Assembly: GCA_003505715.1 (NCBI GenBank) | Contig: DNXU01000367.1 | Coordinates: forward strand, 1,724 to 7,385 | Source of the DNA: Cyanobacteria bacterium UBA8803 | GTDB lineage: Bacteria > Cyanobacteriota > Cyanobacteriia > Cyanobacteriales > Coleofasciculaceae | Direction of reading: 5' to 3' | DNA length: 5,662 bases | Shown: piece by piece, positions 5,641 through 5,662 of the stretch | Numbering within the stretch: position 1 is the first letter of the stretch | Layout of the letters: the number at the start of each line of letters is the position of its first letter | Notes under the pieces: generated by a model | Databases searched by the model: none | Told to the model about the DNA's origin: nothing | Seen by the model: the letters and a program-made list of their open reading frames with translations, nothing else | Program-made: the position numbers and the translations under genes

Positions 5641-5662
5641 CCAACAACCAACAACTAACAAC
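5641..5662. repeat. CCAACAA heptamer array, roughly complementary to the TTTGTTG array, cut by the window edge
   Basis: CCAACAA occurs at 5641-5647 and 5648-5654, with the variant CTAACAA at 5655-5661. On the opposite strand this reads TTGTTGG, so it is nearly the reverse complement of the 5525-5591 array, with about one mismatch per unit. Transcribed through, the two arrays could fold into a long hairpin with a loop of about 49 bases. An ATG at 5630 opens a frame across it (Met-Thr-Thr-Asn-Gln-Gln...), but this looks like repeat-derived sequence. Confidence 0.75.

Noticed and set aside
5630..5662. Possible start of a further gene (Met-Thr-Thr-Asn-Gln-Gln-Pro...) running off the right edge
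   Set aside because: Eleven codons, nearly all derived from the CCAACAA repeat, with no Shine-Dalgarno. It cannot be distinguished from a chance open frame without downstream sequence.

Overview
The window reads as chromosomal DNA of a phycobilisome-bearing cyanobacterium. Six perfect HIP1 octamers (GCGATCGC) lie in 5.7 kb, where chance predicts about 0.09. The genes are cyanobacterial or plastid-type families, and the gaps between them hold short tandem repeats, many of them seven-base units, of the kind common in filamentous cyanobacteria. Genus cannot be decided from the sequence alone.

Layout, left to right: (a) 1-189, a CT-rich low-complexity repeat, then a leader with a good -10-like hexamer. 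(b) 190-516 (+), a small helical protein of unknown function (DUF6825-like). (c) 517-723, a gap with degenerate repeats, a small hairpin and a 10-bp palindrome. (d) 724-2481 (+), an ABC1/AarF/UbiB atypical kinase with a GTG start and two C-terminal membrane helices. (e) 2515-3249 (+), a compact PP2C phosphatase closely resembling PphA, the phosphatase acting on phosphorylated PII. (f) 3253-3690 (-), a protein joining a CpcD-type phycobilisome linker domain to a DUF1816 domain, convergent with the phosphatase and only 3 nt from its stop. (g) 3691-4009, a divergent intergenic region dominated by purine-rich repeats, including a perfect homopurine mirror repeat and a 20-bp inverted repeat. (h) 4010-5524 (+), a Ycf46-like AAA+ ATPase. 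(i) 5525-5662, nine perfect TTTGTTG units starting at the base after the ATPase stop, then an oppositely oriented, roughly complementary heptamer array at the window edge.

Functionally, the kinase and phosphatase look like a two-gene operon. From memory, the same order occurs in Synechocystis 6803 (sll1770-sll1771). ABC1 kinases are tied to prenylquinone and thylakoid homeostasis, PphA to nitrogen/carbon signalling through PII, the linker-DUF1816 protein to light-harvesting antennae, and Ycf46-type ATPases to regulation of photosynthesis and carbon use. The neighbourhood therefore looks like photosynthetic housekeeping. No mobile element, CRISPR array, tRNA, rRNA or defence system was seen. 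The least explained items are the CpcD-DUF1816 fusion, whose domain junction is coded by repeat-like DNA, and the structured repeats in the gaps. Two starts were moved from in-frame upstream TTG codons to ATG codons (linker gene and ATPase).
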